NCBI GenBank assembly: GCA_030653935.1
Contig: JAURYL010000082.1
Coordinates: forward strand, 1 to 64,000
Direction of reading: 5' to 3'
DNA: 64,000 bases
DNA from: Pseudomonadota bacterium
Lineage (GTDB): Bacteria; Pseudomonadota; Gammaproteobacteria; Burkholderiales; Thiobacillaceae
In this document: positions 44,104 to 53,235 of the stretch, in pieces
Layout of the letters: every line of letters starts with the position of its first letter
Numbering within the stretch: position 1 is the stretch's first letter
Notes under the pieces: generated by a model
The model's input: the letters and a program-made list of their open reading frames with translations, nothing else
Database searches by the model: none
What the model was told of the DNA's origin: nothing
Position numbers and translations under genes: made by a program

Positions 44104-45267
44104 GTGCTGAAACGCGCTTTGTTTATCGCCAGCCTCGCCACCGCCTCGGCGGTCTCGCTCGGCGGTTGCTCCACGATCAGCGGCTGGTTCGGTTCCAGCA
44201 CGCCCGTCGCCAAGCCGGCCGAGCTGGTTGAATTCAACGCCGTCGCCAGCCTGGCGCGGCAGTGGGAGGCCAAGATCGGCGCCGCCGGCGCCTACGATTT
44301 TTCGCCGGGAACCGATGGCGAGGCGGTTTATGTCGCCGCCAGCGACGGTGGACTGAGCAAGCTGGATCTGGCGAGCGGCCGCGAACTCTGGCGCGTCGAT
44401 GCCGGGCAGACACTCTCCGCCGGCGTTGGTGTCGGCGAGGGTCTGGTGCTGGTGGGCACGCCCAAGGGCGAACTGCTCGCCTACAAGGCGAGCGATGGCA
44501 GCCCCGCCTGGAAGGCCAGGCTGTCCGGTGAAATCCTGGTGCCGCCGGTAGTCGCGGCCGGTGTCGTCGCCGCGCGCGGCAACGACGGCAAGATCGCCCT
44601 GTTCGAGGCGCGCGACGGCAAGCAACGCTGGGCCAACAGCCGCGCATTGCCGACGCTGACCCTGCGCGAGCAGGGCCAGCTGCTGCTCACCGACAACGCG
44701 CTTTATGCCGGTAACGCCGGCGGCAAGTTGAGCGCGCTTTCTCTGGTGAACGGCGCGCCGCTATGGGAATCCAACATCGCGCTGCCGCGTGGTGTCACCG
44801 AGCTGGAGCGGATCGCCGACGTGGTCGGCCCGCTGGCGCTGGACGCGCGACTGATTTGCGCCGCCGCCTACCAGGGTCGCATCGCCTGCGTCGACCGTGT
44901 GACCGGTAACGGCGCCTGGGCGCGCGACCTCTCCTCGCTACGCGGCGTCGACATGGATGCGCGCTATGTCTACGTCGGCGATGACCACGGCGCGCTCTAT
45001 GCCTATGAGCGCACGCGTGGCAGCAATGCCTGGAAGCAGGACAAACTGCGTGATCGACGCCTCTCCAGCCCGGTCGCCGTGGCTGATCGCTACGTCGCGG
45101 TGGGGGATTACCAGGGCCAGATCCACCTGATCAACGCCGAGAACGGCGCCTTCGCCGCCCGCGCCGCCACCGACGGCAGCGCCATCAACAGCGTCATGAT
45201 TCCGCTGAAAGCCGGTCTGGTCGTCCAGACCGCCAATGGCGGCGTGATGGCGTTCAAGATTCAATAG
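44104..45267 (+). CDS. bamB: Outer-membrane assembly lipoprotein BamB
   Basis: BamB is the beta-propeller lipoprotein of the BAM complex. The 387-residue protein starts at a GTG, has a lipobox SLGGC (about residues 18-22), and a series of PQQ-like propeller blades: DLASGRELWRVDAG, TPKGELLAYKASDGSPAWKA, FEARDGKQRW, SLVNGAPLWESNIALPRG, DRVTGNGAWARDLSS. The stop is followed by 176 bp with a repeat unit and then a toxin-antitoxin pair, whereas der usually follows directly. Confidence 0.95.
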   Translation: MLKRALFIASLATASAVSLGGCSTISGWFGSSTPVAKPAELVEFNAVASLARQWEAKIGAAGAYDFSPGTDGEAVYVAASDGGLSKLDLASGRELWRVDAGQTLSAGVGVGEGLVLVGTPKGELLAYKASDGSPAWKARLSGEILVPPVVAAGVVAARGNDGKIALFEARDGKQRWANSRALPTLTLREQGQLLLTDNALYAGNAGGKLSALSLVNGAPLWESNIALPRGVTELERIADVVGPLALDARLICAAAYQGRIACVDRVTGNGAWARDLSSLRGVDMDARYVYVGDDHGALYAYERTRGSNAWKQDKLRDRRLSSPVAVADRYVAVGDYQGQIHLINAENGAFAARAATDGSAINSVMIPLKAGLVVQTANGGVMAFKIQ

Positions 45268-45309
45268 GTCGGGTCAGGAACAACCCCGGCTTCCTGTCGG
45301 CTGTTCGAG

Positions 45310-45332
45310 ACGCCGGAGGGGATGCCGGCGCT
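45310..45332. repeat. Dispersed GCCGGCGCTACA-type repeat after bamB
   Basis: GGAGGGGATGCCGGCGCTACAGG shares its core (GATGCCGGCGCTACA) with the units inside uup (3876) and after pilC (10004). It marks the left edge of the inserted toxin-antitoxin segment. Confidence 0.65.
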
Positions 45333-45443
45333 ACAGGTTGCACCGAGGCGGGTAGCGTCTGTTTCGCCACCGATTTCGCTTCTTGTTCGGTAGGCGCGCG
45401 CGGTGCTACCCTGGTGGCACCGCTTAGTAATTGGAGACCAGGC

Positions 45444-45728
45444 ATGTCCGTCGCCACCACCACACTGAAACTTCCGGGACCCCTCAAATCCCGCATCGTC
45501 CACGCCGCCGAATACGCCGGGAAAACCCCCCACGCCTTCATGCTCGAAGCCCTGCAAGCGCAAACCGAATTGGCGGAAAGGCGGCGCGAATTCGTCGATG
45601 CCGCGCTTCAATCCAGGGAAGAAGTCGCCCAATATGGTCTGGTCTACGACGCCGACGAAGTGTTCAGTTACATCCAGGCCCTGTTGGAAGGCAAACCGGC
45701 TGAACGCCCCGCGCCGACCAAGTTGTAA
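45444..45728 (+). CDS. Ribbon-helix-helix antitoxin
   Basis: The 94-residue protein has an N-terminal ribbon-helix-helix pattern (TTLKLPGPLKSRIVHAAEYA, KTPHAFMLEALQAQ) and an acidic, helical C-terminus that would wrap the toxin. This is the CopG/ParD-type layout. GGAG precedes the ATG at 45444 and the toxin gene follows 3 bp after the stop, so the pair is an operon, expected to be autoregulated through the ribbon-helix-helix domain. The pair sits between bamB and der, whose adjacency is otherwise conserved, so it is an insertion. Confidence 0.85.
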   Translation: MSVATTTLKLPGPLKSRIVHAAEYAGKTPHAFMLEALQAQTELAERRREFVDAALQSREEVAQYGLVYDADEVFSYIQALLEGKPAERPAPTKL

Positions 45729-45731
45729 GCC

Positions 45732-46028
45732 ATGACACGATTGGTTTTTTCACCGCGCGCCCTGCTGGATATGGAACGGCTGGCCGTTTTCCTTCGTGAC
45801 AACGATGCCGCCGCTGCGCAGGGCACCGTACCCACCCTGATGCGCGGTCTGGCCATTCTGAAGGAGCACCCTCTGATCGGGCGTAAGGTGGAAGCAGGCT
45901 TGCGTGAACTGGTCATCGCCCGAGGCAAGGCCGGTTATGTGGCACTCTACGATTACGACGTGGCGAATGACTCGGCTATTGTTCAGGCGATCTGGCATCA
46001 ACGAGAACAGGGGTTTGAGCATGAATGA
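45732..46028 (+). CDS. ParE/RelE-superfamily toxin
   Basis: The 98-residue protein has the ParE/RelE fold signature: FSPRALLDMERLAVFLRDND, GLAILKEHPLIGRKV, LRELVIARGKAGYVALYDYD and AIVQAIWHQREQGFE near the C-terminus. ParE members poison gyrase and RelE members cleave mRNA on the ribosome; the ending IWHQRE favours the ParE-like group but does not decide it. It is paired with the ribbon-helix-helix antitoxin immediately upstream. Confidence 0.88.
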   Translation: MTRLVFSPRALLDMERLAVFLRDNDAAAAQGTVPTLMRGLAILKEHPLIGRKVEAGLRELVIARGKAGYVALYDYDVANDSAIVQAIWHQREQGFEHE

Positions 46029-46360
46029 TCGACCGTCGCGCCTGGTCGGCGGCCGCCACGGGTGTGAATTCGCCGCGAGCCCGCAAAAAGCCCTGGAGCG
46101 GGGTGTGCACCTCGGCGCCATGACGCGCCTGCACAGCGTGCCGGACTTCCAGCCACGCGGCGTATTTCGTGGTACACAAGCTTTCTTCGCTGCGATGGAT
46201 GCGGAGAAAGAACACAGGCGGCGAGCATGGTTCGCTTGCTGAATTGGCTTAGATAGAGCTTTTAGATTAATTGATCAGGATTTATTGAACGTTGCCGTAT
46301 TCCGGCGCCCGTTCATTACCGCCAAAGTCACTCCATTCCTACTTTTCCCGCATCCCGCAA
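46029..46360. other. Intergenic region before der
   Basis: No convincing gene is present. A short frame from about 46021 overlaps the toxin end and has no recognisable features. Positions 46240-46300 are AT-rich (GATAGAGCTTTTAGATTAATTG in part) and could hold the der promoter, needed because the toxin-antitoxin insertion separates der from bamB. Confidence 0.4.
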
Positions 46361-47761
46361 ATGAAACCCACCCTAGTCCTGGTCGGCCGACCCAATGTCG
46401 GCAAATCCACGTTGTTCAATCGTCTGACCAAGACGCGCGACGCGCTCGTTCACGATCTTCCCGGCCTCACTCGCGACCGCCATTACGGTCACGGGCGCGG
46501 CGGCTCCAAACCTTTTCTGGTGGTGGATACCGGCGGTTTCGAGCCGGTGGTGGAAACCGGCATCCTCGCCGCGATGGCGAAGCAGACCATGCAGGCGGTG
46601 GCTGAGGGCGATGCGGTGATTTTTCTGGTCGACGGCCGCGCCGGGGTCACGCCGCAGGACATGATCATCGCCGAGAAACTGCGTCGTTCCGGGCGTCCGG
46701 TGCTGGTGGCGGTGAACAAGACCGAGGGCATGAATCGCGGCGTGGTCAGCGCCGAGTTCTTCGAACTCGGCCTTGGCGAGCCGGTGGCGATTTCCGGTGC
46801 CCACGGCGAGGGGGTGCGTGAGCTGGTGGAGTTGGTGCTGGAGCCCTTCACGGTCGAACCCGAAGACGAGCACGGCGACAAGCATCCCATGATCGCCATC
46901 ATCGGCCGCCCCAACGTCGGCAAGTCGACGTTGGTGAACACCTTCGTCGGCGAGGAGCGGGTGATTGCCTTCGATCAGCCGGGCACCACGCGTGATTCGA
47001 TCTACGTGGATTTCGAGCGTGGCGGCAAGCCCTATACCTTGATCGATACCGCCGGGGTGCGGCGCAAGGGTCGGGTGACCGAGGCGATCGAGAAGTTCTC
47101 GGTGATCAAGACCTTGCAGGCCATCGAGGATGCGAACGTGGTGGTGCTGGTGCTCGACGCGCAGCAGGAAGTCTCCGATCAGGATGCCCACCTCGCCGGT
47201 TTCGTCCTGGAAGCCGGTCGCGCCCTGGTGGTGGCGGTGAATAAGTGGGACGGGATGGATGGCTACGCGCGCGAGCAGATCAAGCAAGAGCTCACCCGGA
47301 AGCTGGAATTCCTTTCCTTCGCCCGCTTCCATTTCATTTCCGCGCTGCGCGGCGACGGCATCGGCGCCATATTGAAATCGGTTGACGAGGCCTATGCGGC
47401 GGCGATGGCCAAGTTGCCGACGCCACGCCTGACCCGCGTGCTGCAGGATGCCGTTAGCCAGCAGCAGCCGGGCAAGTCCGGCCTGTTCCGGCCGAAGCCG
47501 AAATATGCCCACCAGGGTGGCAGTAATCCACCGGTGATCATCGTCCACGGCAACCATCTGGAAGGCATCACCGATAGCTACAAGCGTTATCTGGAAAACA
47601 CGTTCCGCACCGTGTTCAACTTGCAGGGCACGCCGCTGCGAGTGGATTTCAAGTCTGGCCACAATCCTTTCGAGTCACGCAAGCCGAAAGCCATCACGCC
47701 GCGCCAGGAACGCACCGCGGAGCGCACGGCGAAGCGGCGGCAGAAAACATTCGGGAAGTGA
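46361..47761 (+). CDS. der: Ribosome biogenesis GTPase Der (EngA)
   Basis: Der has tandem GTPase domains and is needed for 50S assembly. The 466-residue protein has G1 motifs GRPNVGKST at 9-17 and again near 182-190, DTGGF and DTAGVRRKG as G3, NKTEG and NKWDG as G4, and a C-terminal KH-like domain (about 355-440; [24 protein letters not shown]). The ATG at 46361 was chosen because the G1 motif follows at the usual distance. hfq-hflX, often downstream, are absent; the next gene is on the opposite strand. Confidence 0.98.
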   Translation: MKPTLVLVGRPNVGKSTLFNRLTKTRDALVHDLPGLTRDRHYGHGRGGSKPFLVVDTGGFEPVVETGILAAMAKQTMQAVAEGDAVIFLVDGRAGVTPQDMIIAEKLRRSGRPVLVAVNKTEGMNRGVVSAEFFELGLGEPVAISGAHGEGVRELVELVLEPFTVEPEDEHGDKHPMIAIIGRPNVGKSTLVNTFVGEERVIAFDQPGTTRDSIYVDFERGGKPYTLIDTAGVRRKGRVTEAIEKFSVIKTLQAIEDANVVVLVLDAQQEVSDQDAHLAGFVLEAGRALVVAVNKWDGMDGYAREQIKQELTRKLEFLSFARFHFISALRGDGIGAILKSVDEAYAAAMAKLPTPRLTRVLQDAVSQQQPGKSGLFRPKPKYAHQGGSNPPVIIVHGNHLEGITDSYKRYLENTFRTVFNLQGTPLRVDFKSGHNPFESRKPKAITPRQERTAERTAKRRQKTFGK

Positions 47762-47841
47762 GCGCCTGAAAAAACAGGAATCACGCGGGGGTTGCGGCGC
47801 CACTCCCGCGCGGGTGTGGCGGAGGTTTTCCGGGCGGTGAT

Positions 47842-49350
47842 TCAGTCAGCCTTGCCCTTACCCTTGACCCGCGCCAGGCCGGCTTCGATGCTGTCGCACA
47901 GGGTTTTCAGCACCTGAATACGGGCGTGGTATTTGTTGTTGGCGGCAACCAGGGTCCAGGGCGCATGTTCGGTGCTGGTGCGATCCACCATGTCGCAGAC
48001 CGCCTGCTCGTAGTCACTCCAGCGGTCACGGTTGCGCCAGTCCTCGTCGGTGATCTTGTAGTGCTTAAAGCCGGTTTTCTCGCGTTCCTTGAAACGCCTG
48101 AGTTGTTCATCCGAGCTGATCGAGAGCCAGAACTTCACGACCACGATGTTGTGGTCGTTGAGCTGAGCCTCGAACTCGTTGATTTCGTTGTAGGCGCGCA
48201 GCCAGTCGTATTCCGAGCAGTAACCTTCCACCCGCTCCACCAGAACCCGGCCGTACCAGGAGCGGTCGAAGATGGCCATGCGTCCGCGCCGGGAGATGTG
48301 ACGCCAGAAACGCCAGAGGTAGGGCTGCGCCTTTTCCTCGTCGGTAGGCGCGGCGATGGGAATGACCTGATACATGCGCGCGTCCAGCGATCCGGTCACG
48401 CGCCGGATGCTGCCGCCCTTGCCGGCGGCGTCATTGCCCTCGAATACCGCGACGACCGAGATTTTGCTGAAGCGTGGATCGCGAGTGAGGACGTTGAGGC
48501 GGCCCTGGTAGGTTTCCAGCAAGCTCGAGAATTTGGCTTTGCTCAGTTTCTGCTCAAGATCCAGTGACTTCAGGATGTGCAGGTTGTCCACCCTGGGCAG
48601 TTTCGGCAGGGATGGGATGGAATGCGGTTCGCCGTGTTCGCTGGAGAGGCGCATGCGCATGGCTTCCAGCACGATCTTGCCGAGCATCAGGCCGCGGTAG
48701 CGTTCGTCGCTGCCTTCGATGATGTACCACGGTGCTTGCGCGGTGCTGCTGAGGCGCAGGGCTTCGGCGCTGGTCTTGCGGAACTTGCCGTAGAGGCTGA
48801 AGTGGTGCCAGTCGCGTTCGGTGACGCGCCAGCGGGTGCGTGGGTCTTTTTCCAGTGCTTTGAGACGGGATTTCTGGAAGTCTTTTGACAGATGAAACCA
48901 GAACTTGAGAATGAGCGCGCCTTCATCGCTGAGCATTTTTTCGAAGCGCACATTACGTTCCATTGCTTCTTCGAGATCGACTTTTCGGGTCTTACCGTAG
49001 ACCCGGTCGATGATCGGCATGCTGTACCAGGAGCCCTGGAAGATGCCGATCTTGCCGCGCGGCGGTAGCGCGCGCCAGAAGCGCCACATGGAGGGACGGT
49101 CGAGTTCTTCATCGGAGGGGGTGCCCATGCCGTGCGTTTCGATTCCGCGCGTATCCAGCCATTCGTTGAGCAGGTGCACCGACTCGCGGCGGCCGCCGCC
49201 ATCAACACCGCTGATGATGATGATGACCTGGAATCCGCGCTTTCTGACCAGTTCATCCTGGGCTAGGAGCAAGGCCTCGCGGAGCGCGGGCAGTTCCTGC
49301 TCATAGGTTTCCTTGTCGACCTTGTGGCCTATTTCCGCTGACTCGAACAT
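47842..49350 (-). CDS. pap: Polyphosphate kinase 2, two-domain (polyphosphate:AMP phosphotransferase)
   Basis: The 502-residue protein has two PPK2 domains. The first (about 20-240) has ISGVDGGGRRESVHLLNEWL, where the P-loop lysine is missing; the second (about 285-500) has an intact EGNDAAGKGGSIRR (about 303-316), FDRSWYGRVLVERVEG and KITDEDWRNRDRW. This matches class II PPK2 (PAP), which phosphorylates AMP to ADP using polyphosphate, with a catalytically inactive N-terminal copy. The start at 49350 has GGAAGAG upstream. A 160-bp inverted-repeat element separates it from the GGDEF gene. Confidence 0.92.
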   Translation of the reverse strand: MFESAEIGHKVDKETYEQELPALREALLLAQDELVRKRGFQVIIIISGVDGGGRRESVHLLNEWLDTRGIETHGMGTPSDEELDRPSMWRFWRALPPRGKIGIFQGSWYSMPIIDRVYGKTRKVDLEEAMERNVRFEKMLSDEGALILKFWFHLSKDFQKSRLKALEKDPRTRWRVTERDWHHFSLYGKFRKTSAEALRLSSTAQAPWYIIEGSDERYRGLMLGKIVLEAMRMRLSSEHGEPHSIPSLPKLPRVDNLHILKSLDLEQKLSKAKFSSLLETYQGRLNVLTRDPRFSKISVVAVFEGNDAAGKGGSIRRVTGSLDARMYQVIPIAAPTDEEKAQPYLWRFWRHISRRGRMAIFDRSWYGRVLVERVEGYCSEYDWLRAYNEINEFEAQLNDHNIVVVKFWLSISSDEQLRRFKEREKTGFKHYKITDEDWRNRDRWSDYEQAVCDMVDRTSTEHAPWTLVAANNKYHARIQVLKTLCDSIEAGLARVKGKGKAD

Positions 49351-49414
49351 GGTCTCTTCCTCGTTGATGCGTTTCGGCAATGGCTGCTTAACGGCGACAA
49401 GTTCGAAGACTTTA

Positions 49415-49574
49415 GGAGTCGAGCAATAATAACTGGGACAATTATGGGGGTGCTGGCGAGGTGCGATGCAAGGCGCCGGACGCGCAGCATGGCCCTTCCA
49501 TGCAAGCGGACGGCAACGCGGCAGCGTGCCCGTCAGTGCAGCCAGAATGTTCAAGTTATTGTTGTTCGACTCCC
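49415..49574. repeat. 160-bp element with terminal inverted repeats (copy 2)
   Basis: The element starts GGAGTCGAGCAATAATAACT and ends with the near-complement AGTTATTGTTGTTCGACTCCC (in part). The interior matches copy 1 (11257-11414, minus strand) block by block: ATTATGGG, TGCGATGCAAGGCGC, GCATGGC, TGCAAGCG, CAACGCGGCAGCG, GCAGCCAGAA. The ends differ between copies, yet each copy stays self-complementary. Its right end is 3 bp from the stop codon of the GGDEF gene, whereas copy 1 abuts the pilB stop. Relative to the upstream gene it is in the opposite orientation to copy 1. Confidence 0.82.
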
Positions 49575-49577
49575 TAA

Positions 49578-51590
49578 TTATTGATTCAAGGCCTCGGCGC
49601 CGGCGGGTTCCATTTCGACTCGGTTGCGGCCAGCGTGTTTGGCGCGATAGAGCGCGTGGTCGGCGCGCGCCAGGATGCTGTCGGCGCTGCCATCGTCGTG
49701 ATGGAACAGCGCGATTCCGATGCTGACGCTGTAGCGGATGCTCTCCGAGTCGCTCGCCACTTCGTCTTCTTCGACCGCATGGCGCAGGCGTTCCGCCAAT
49801 TCGTGCGCGCCCTGGGAGTCGGTGTCGGGAAGCAGAATGGCGAATTCCTCGCCGCCAAGCCGGCCGAGTTGATCGCTGCGTCGCAGCATGCGCAGCGCGC
49901 AGGCGGTGAAGGCTTTGAGCACCTTGTCGCCGGAGGCGTGGCCGAACTGATCGTTCACCTGTTTGAAATGGTCGAGATCGAGCATCAGCAGCGCGGTCGG
50001 CTCGCTGTAGCGCTGGTATCGCGTCAGCTCCTGCTCCAGTAGTTGCAGGAAGTGGCGACGGTTGTGCGCGCCGGTGAGGGAGTCGGTGCTGGCGAGGAGA
50101 CGCAGTTGGCGGGCAAGCTCCTGGCGCTCTGAGATGTCCTGGAACGCAACCACCGCGCCTACCCGGATGCCGTTCTTGAGCAGCGGCGTGACGGTGAGCG
50201 CGACCGGAAAACCGCTTCCGTCCCCGCGCCAGAACCATTCCTCTTCCGTGTGGCGGGTTTGACCATCGGTCATGGTCAGGGTGATTGGGCAGTCGGCGTG
50301 CGGGTAGGGGCCGCCATCGGCGTGGTGGTGATGAAACAGCAGGTGTTGGTCGCGCCCCAGCACCTCATCGGCGTCGAGGCCGAGCATGCGCAACGCGGTG
50401 GGATTGATGAAAGTGGCGCGACCCTTGAGGTCAACGCCGTAAACACCTTCGCCGAGACCCATGAGCAAGAGCTGGAAGCGGGCCTCGCTTTCGTTCAGGG
50501 CGTTAGCCTTCTTTTTCACCTGGAGGCGCCAACGGCGATGGGTGTCGCGCAGCAGCCAGAGCAAGGCGAATTGGGCGATGATGTAGCCGATCAGGGCTTC
50601 GGCGGCCAGCGTCAGTTGCGAGTAGCGTTGCCGCTCGATCAGGGCGCTGACATCGCGCCAGATCAGAACCGAACCGACCGAGGCGCGTCTGGCATCGAGG
50701 GTGCCGAGGTAATCACGCAAAGGGAGGCGGCTGACTTGCAGGGTGCTGCCGCGGTAGGGCATCAGCCAGGTTCGCGCATGCTCACGGAACGCCGGGAAGG
50801 GGATTTGTTCCATCCACTCCTTGAGCTCCGGCCGGGAGCTGGCTTCCAGATAGCAATCGCAACCGTTGCGCTGACGCGCGCCGGCGCGATATTCCTGCCA
50901 CACCGAGGATTCCACGTGTTCCGGCTTGAGCAGGACGGCAAAGCCGGCGCCAAGCTGGCGGTCGAGTAGTCCGAGTTGGGTGGTAAAGGCCGTGCCGGCT
51001 TCGAGCGAGCCGATATGGCGGATAGTGCCGTCGGCGTCAGTGATTTCGACCGGTACCACGCCGCGCAGGCCGGATTGCACGCGACCGGTTTCGAAACCGG
51101 CGCGTGGCTGCCGGTCGCGGTTGGTGTCTTCGATGATGTGGCGCAGCCCGTCCATGCGGTCGCCATAACGCTCCGGCGCATGCACGCGCAGGAAGGAAAG
51201 TACGCCCGGGCCGAGATGGAACTGCAACTGGCGGACGCCGAAGCGGGTCTGCATGTAATGCCATTGTGGTTCCACCCGCGCGAGCAGGGCGGCGCGAACA
51301 CGCTTGGCATTGACGCCGCCGGCACCACCGCCTTCGGACGCTACCGCCGCCCGGCCTTCGTCAAACAGGTGTTGTACTTCTCGATCCGCCGCCAGCAGGC
51401 TGGCAAGCGCGAGCATCTGTTGTTCGAGGTTGCCGACGGCGACCTCGAACGCGGTTTGCAGGCGCTTGGCGTCCTGGTCGAGTTGGGCTTGTAGTTCGCG
51501 TTCGTGATCGCGCCAGACCAGAAGGGTGATGGCCGTGAAGATGAGGAGTAATAGGCCGCTGGCAAGCCAGGTGATTGCGCGAAAGTGCAT
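49578..51590 (-). CDS. Membrane-bound diguanylate cyclase with periplasmic sensor and PAS domain
   Basis: The 670-residue protein has a membrane helix at about 7-26, a large periplasmic sensor (about 30-330; VRQLQFHLGPGVLSFLRVHAPERYGD resembles double-Cache sensors), a second helix (about 336-358), a PAS domain (about 375-490) and a GGDEF domain (about 505-660). The active site is GGEEF at 579-583 with an RxxD inhibitory site (RRSD) five residues before. It therefore probably makes c-di-GMP in response to a periplasmic signal. The stop codon is 3 bp from the repeat element copy 2. Confidence 0.92.
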   Translation of the reverse strand: MHFRAITWLASGLLLLIFTAITLLVWRDHERELQAQLDQDAKRLQTAFEVAVGNLEQQMLALASLLAADREVQHLFDEGRAAVASEGGGAGGVNAKRVRAALLARVEPQWHYMQTRFGVRQLQFHLGPGVLSFLRVHAPERYGDRMDGLRHIIEDTNRDRQPRAGFETGRVQSGLRGVVPVEITDADGTIRHIGSLEAGTAFTTQLGLLDRQLGAGFAVLLKPEHVESSVWQEYRAGARQRNGCDCYLEASSRPELKEWMEQIPFPAFREHARTWLMPYRGSTLQVSRLPLRDYLGTLDARRASVGSVLIWRDVSALIERQRYSQLTLAAEALIGYIIAQFALLWLLRDTHRRWRLQVKKKANALNESEARFQLLLMGLGEGVYGVDLKGRATFINPTALRMLGLDADEVLGRDQHLLFHHHHADGGPYPHADCPITLTMTDGQTRHTEEEWFWRGDGSGFPVALTVTPLLKNGIRVGAVVAFQDISERQELARQLRLLASTDSLTGAHNRRHFLQLLEQELTRYQRYSEPTALLMLDLDHFKQVNDQFGHASGDKVLKAFTACALRMLRRSDQLGRLGGEEFAILLPDTDSQGAHELAERLRHAVEEDEVASDSESIRYSVSIGIALFHHDDGSADSILARADHALYRAKHAGRNRVEMEPAGAEALNQ

Positions 51591-51681
51591 GGCGCATTTT
51601 CACCCAGGCAGAACCGAATATTCCCGGCTTGGGGCGCTGAAAAGTGAAATATTGATGCTCCAGCCGCCCGTCGGACGCTGT

Positions 51682-52578
51682 TTACGCGCCGCGCAGATTG
51701 CGCAAATGGTCGTGGTAGCGGGCGCGATAGAGCAGGCGGCGATGATCGGGATGATCACTGAAGCCGGAGCGGGTGTGCGGGATGTTGTTGCAGATCACGC
51801 CCATGCCCGGTTGCAGGCCGAGGGTGAAGCGGCCGGGAGGGTTGCCGGCGAGGAGTTCTTCCAGGGCGCGCACGGCGGCCAGGGTGGCGGCATCCTGTTT
51901 CCAGGCGATGCTCTTGGTGCGGGCGGTGTAGCGTAGATGCAGGAGGCCGCCGTCCACGAGAAAGGCGGGACCGGTTTCGTCGGGGCGTGCCACGCCCAAT
52001 TCGTCGGTGCGCGCCGGGATGGTCATGGCGTCTTCGGCCATGAAGGCGCGGATATGCATCGGATCGCTATCGCGCAGGGCGATATAGGCCAGTTCGTGGT
52101 CGTACAGGTCGTTGATGCCGCCTTCATCGGCGGCGCGCACGCAATGCAGGGTCATCGCCCAGATGCGCCGCTCGGGTGGGTTGTAGTAGCCGTCGGTATG
52201 CCAGCGGATAGGCTTGTGGGTGTAGGGGATGAATTCGCCACGTTTCTGGCCGTCTTCATCGTGCGGGGTGAGACTGGTGATGCCGTCCTCGTCCGCCAGC
52301 CAGTTGGCGTCCAGGCGATTCAGGCCGAATTGCGCGGCGAGGCGGCTGATCGACACCTTGTCTTCGGTTTCGCCCAGATCGGTGGCGTAGATCGCCATAT
52401 TGGTCTTGGCAATGAGCCGCCAGATAGCCTGGTATTCGTCATCACTCAGGTTCGCGGGGTCGCGCACCTTGACGATGAGGTCTTCGCCGCGCGTCGGGTA
52501 ATCCGCCAACTTGGCGGCGCGCCAGGCCTGGTAGCCGGCTTCGTTGTCGGGGTGGAAGGGGGAGTCGGTGGGGATCAT
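51682..52578 (-). CDS. TauD/TfdA-family Fe(II)/2-oxoglutarate dioxygenase
   Basis: The 298-residue protein has the family iron-binding triad: HTD in IRWHTDGYY (about 125-133) and the distal His in NNIPHTRSGFSD (about 260-271), with a 2-oxoglutarate Arg in RRLLYRARYHD. TauD-type enzymes hydroxylate taurine or other small molecules; the substrate here is unknown. It is the last gene of the minus-strand set that ends at the divergent dsr operon, after sseA and a 194-residue unknown, which suggests a link to sulfur metabolism. A heptanucleotide repeat array occupies its leader directly before the ATG. Confidence 0.85.
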   Translation of the reverse strand: MIPTDSPFHPDNEAGYQAWRAAKLADYPTRGEDLIVKVRDPANLSDDEYQAIWRLIAKTNMAIYATDLGETEDKVSISRLAAQFGLNRLDANWLADEDGITSLTPHDEDGQKRGEFIPYTHKPIRWHTDGYYNPPERRIWAMTLHCVRAADEGGINDLYDHELAYIALRDSDPMHIRAFMAEDAMTIPARTDELGVARPDETGPAFLVDGGLLHLRYTARTKSIAWKQDAATLAAVRALEELLAGNPPGRFTLGLQPGMGVICNNIPHTRSGFSDHPDHRRLLYRARYHDHLRNLRGA

Positions 52579-52579
52579 G

Positions 52580-52640
52580 GGATTTCGGATTTCGGATTTC
52601 GGATTTCGGGCTTCGGGCTTCGGGCTTCGGGCTTCGGGGG
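52580..52640. repeat. Heptanucleotide array (ATTTCGG / GCTTCGG) in the tauD leader
   Basis: Four ATTTCGG units grade into four GCTTCGG units, filling the gap between the unknown gene (stop at 52649) and the tauD-like ATG at 52578. The first half is the reverse complement of the ATCCGAA heptads at 5475 and 6529. Confidence 0.92.
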
Positions 52641-52648
52641 AGGGCGTC

Positions 52649-53233
52649 TTACTCTTTGCTCTCTGCTGGATAAAACCCGTCCATGTTTTTCTTCACCATG
52701 CTCTGCATCTCGGGCATTTCGATTTCCATGATCTGGTCCTGGATCCAGGTCTGGTCGGATTGCTCCATGATTTCGCGGATTTGCAGGGAGAGGAAGCGTA
52801 GCGCGGGGAAGCTGGCTTGCTCGTCGGGGAAGTCGAAGGCCGCGTAATCGCCCATGCGCCGATTGGTCAGGTCGATGAATCCGGCCTGGTAATCGTAATC
52901 CGGGTCTTTCTCGCCGCCGGTGGTTTCGATGATGTTTTCTTCCATGATCTCGGCCAGGCGCACGCCTACCGCGCTGACCACGTCCTGGCGCAGTTCGTCA
53001 TCCATGCGGTTGAAGGCCAGGCGATCGACGTAGTGGACCAAGAAGCAGGCCATTTCGCCGATGATGCGAAAGCCGCGTTGCGGCGTGATGATGTCGAAAT
53101 CGGCCTTCGACAGGTTGTCGATGGTGCGGTCGCACAGGCGCCAGATGGTGGAGGCGAGGACGGTAGCGACTTCGGAAGGATCGCGCTGTTCGCCTTCCTT
53201 CTTGAACCAGACGGTTTTGACTCTGAGTGCCAA
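52649..53233 (-). CDS. Conserved protein of unknown function, dsr-linked
   Basis: The 194-residue soluble, acidic, mostly helical protein has no signal peptide or membrane segment. I recognise no family. It starts with a TTG at 53233, chosen because GGAG lies 7 nt upstream and the codon follows the sseA TAA directly; the longer frame overlaps sseA. Features are ALRVKTVWFKKEGEQRDP, IIGEMACFLVHYVDRLAFNRMDDELRQDVV (a candidate interaction helix) and a Met-rich C-terminus (EIEMPEMQSMVKKNMDGFY). Its tight coupling to sseA and the downstream dioxygenase suggests a shared role near sulfur oxidation. Confidence 0.7.
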   Translation of the reverse strand: MALRVKTVWFKKEGEQRDPSEVATVLASTIWRLCDRTIDNLSKADFDIITPQRGFRIIGEMACFLVHYVDRLAFNRMDDELRQDVVSAVGVRLAEIMEENIIETTGGEKDPDYDYQAGFIDLTNRRMGDYAAFDFPDEQASFPALRFLSLQIREIMEQSDQTWIQDQIMEIEMPEMQSMVKKNMDGFYPAESKE

Positions 53234-53235
53234 GG

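Noticed and set aside
46021-46242. Short frame after the ParE-like toxin
   Set aside because: It overlaps the toxin stop, has no ribosome site, and its translation resembles no domain.
52580-52640. CRISPR array associated with the Cas6-like gene
   Set aside because: Units are 7-bp tandem heptads without spacers, and the same heptads occur at mutL and miaA.
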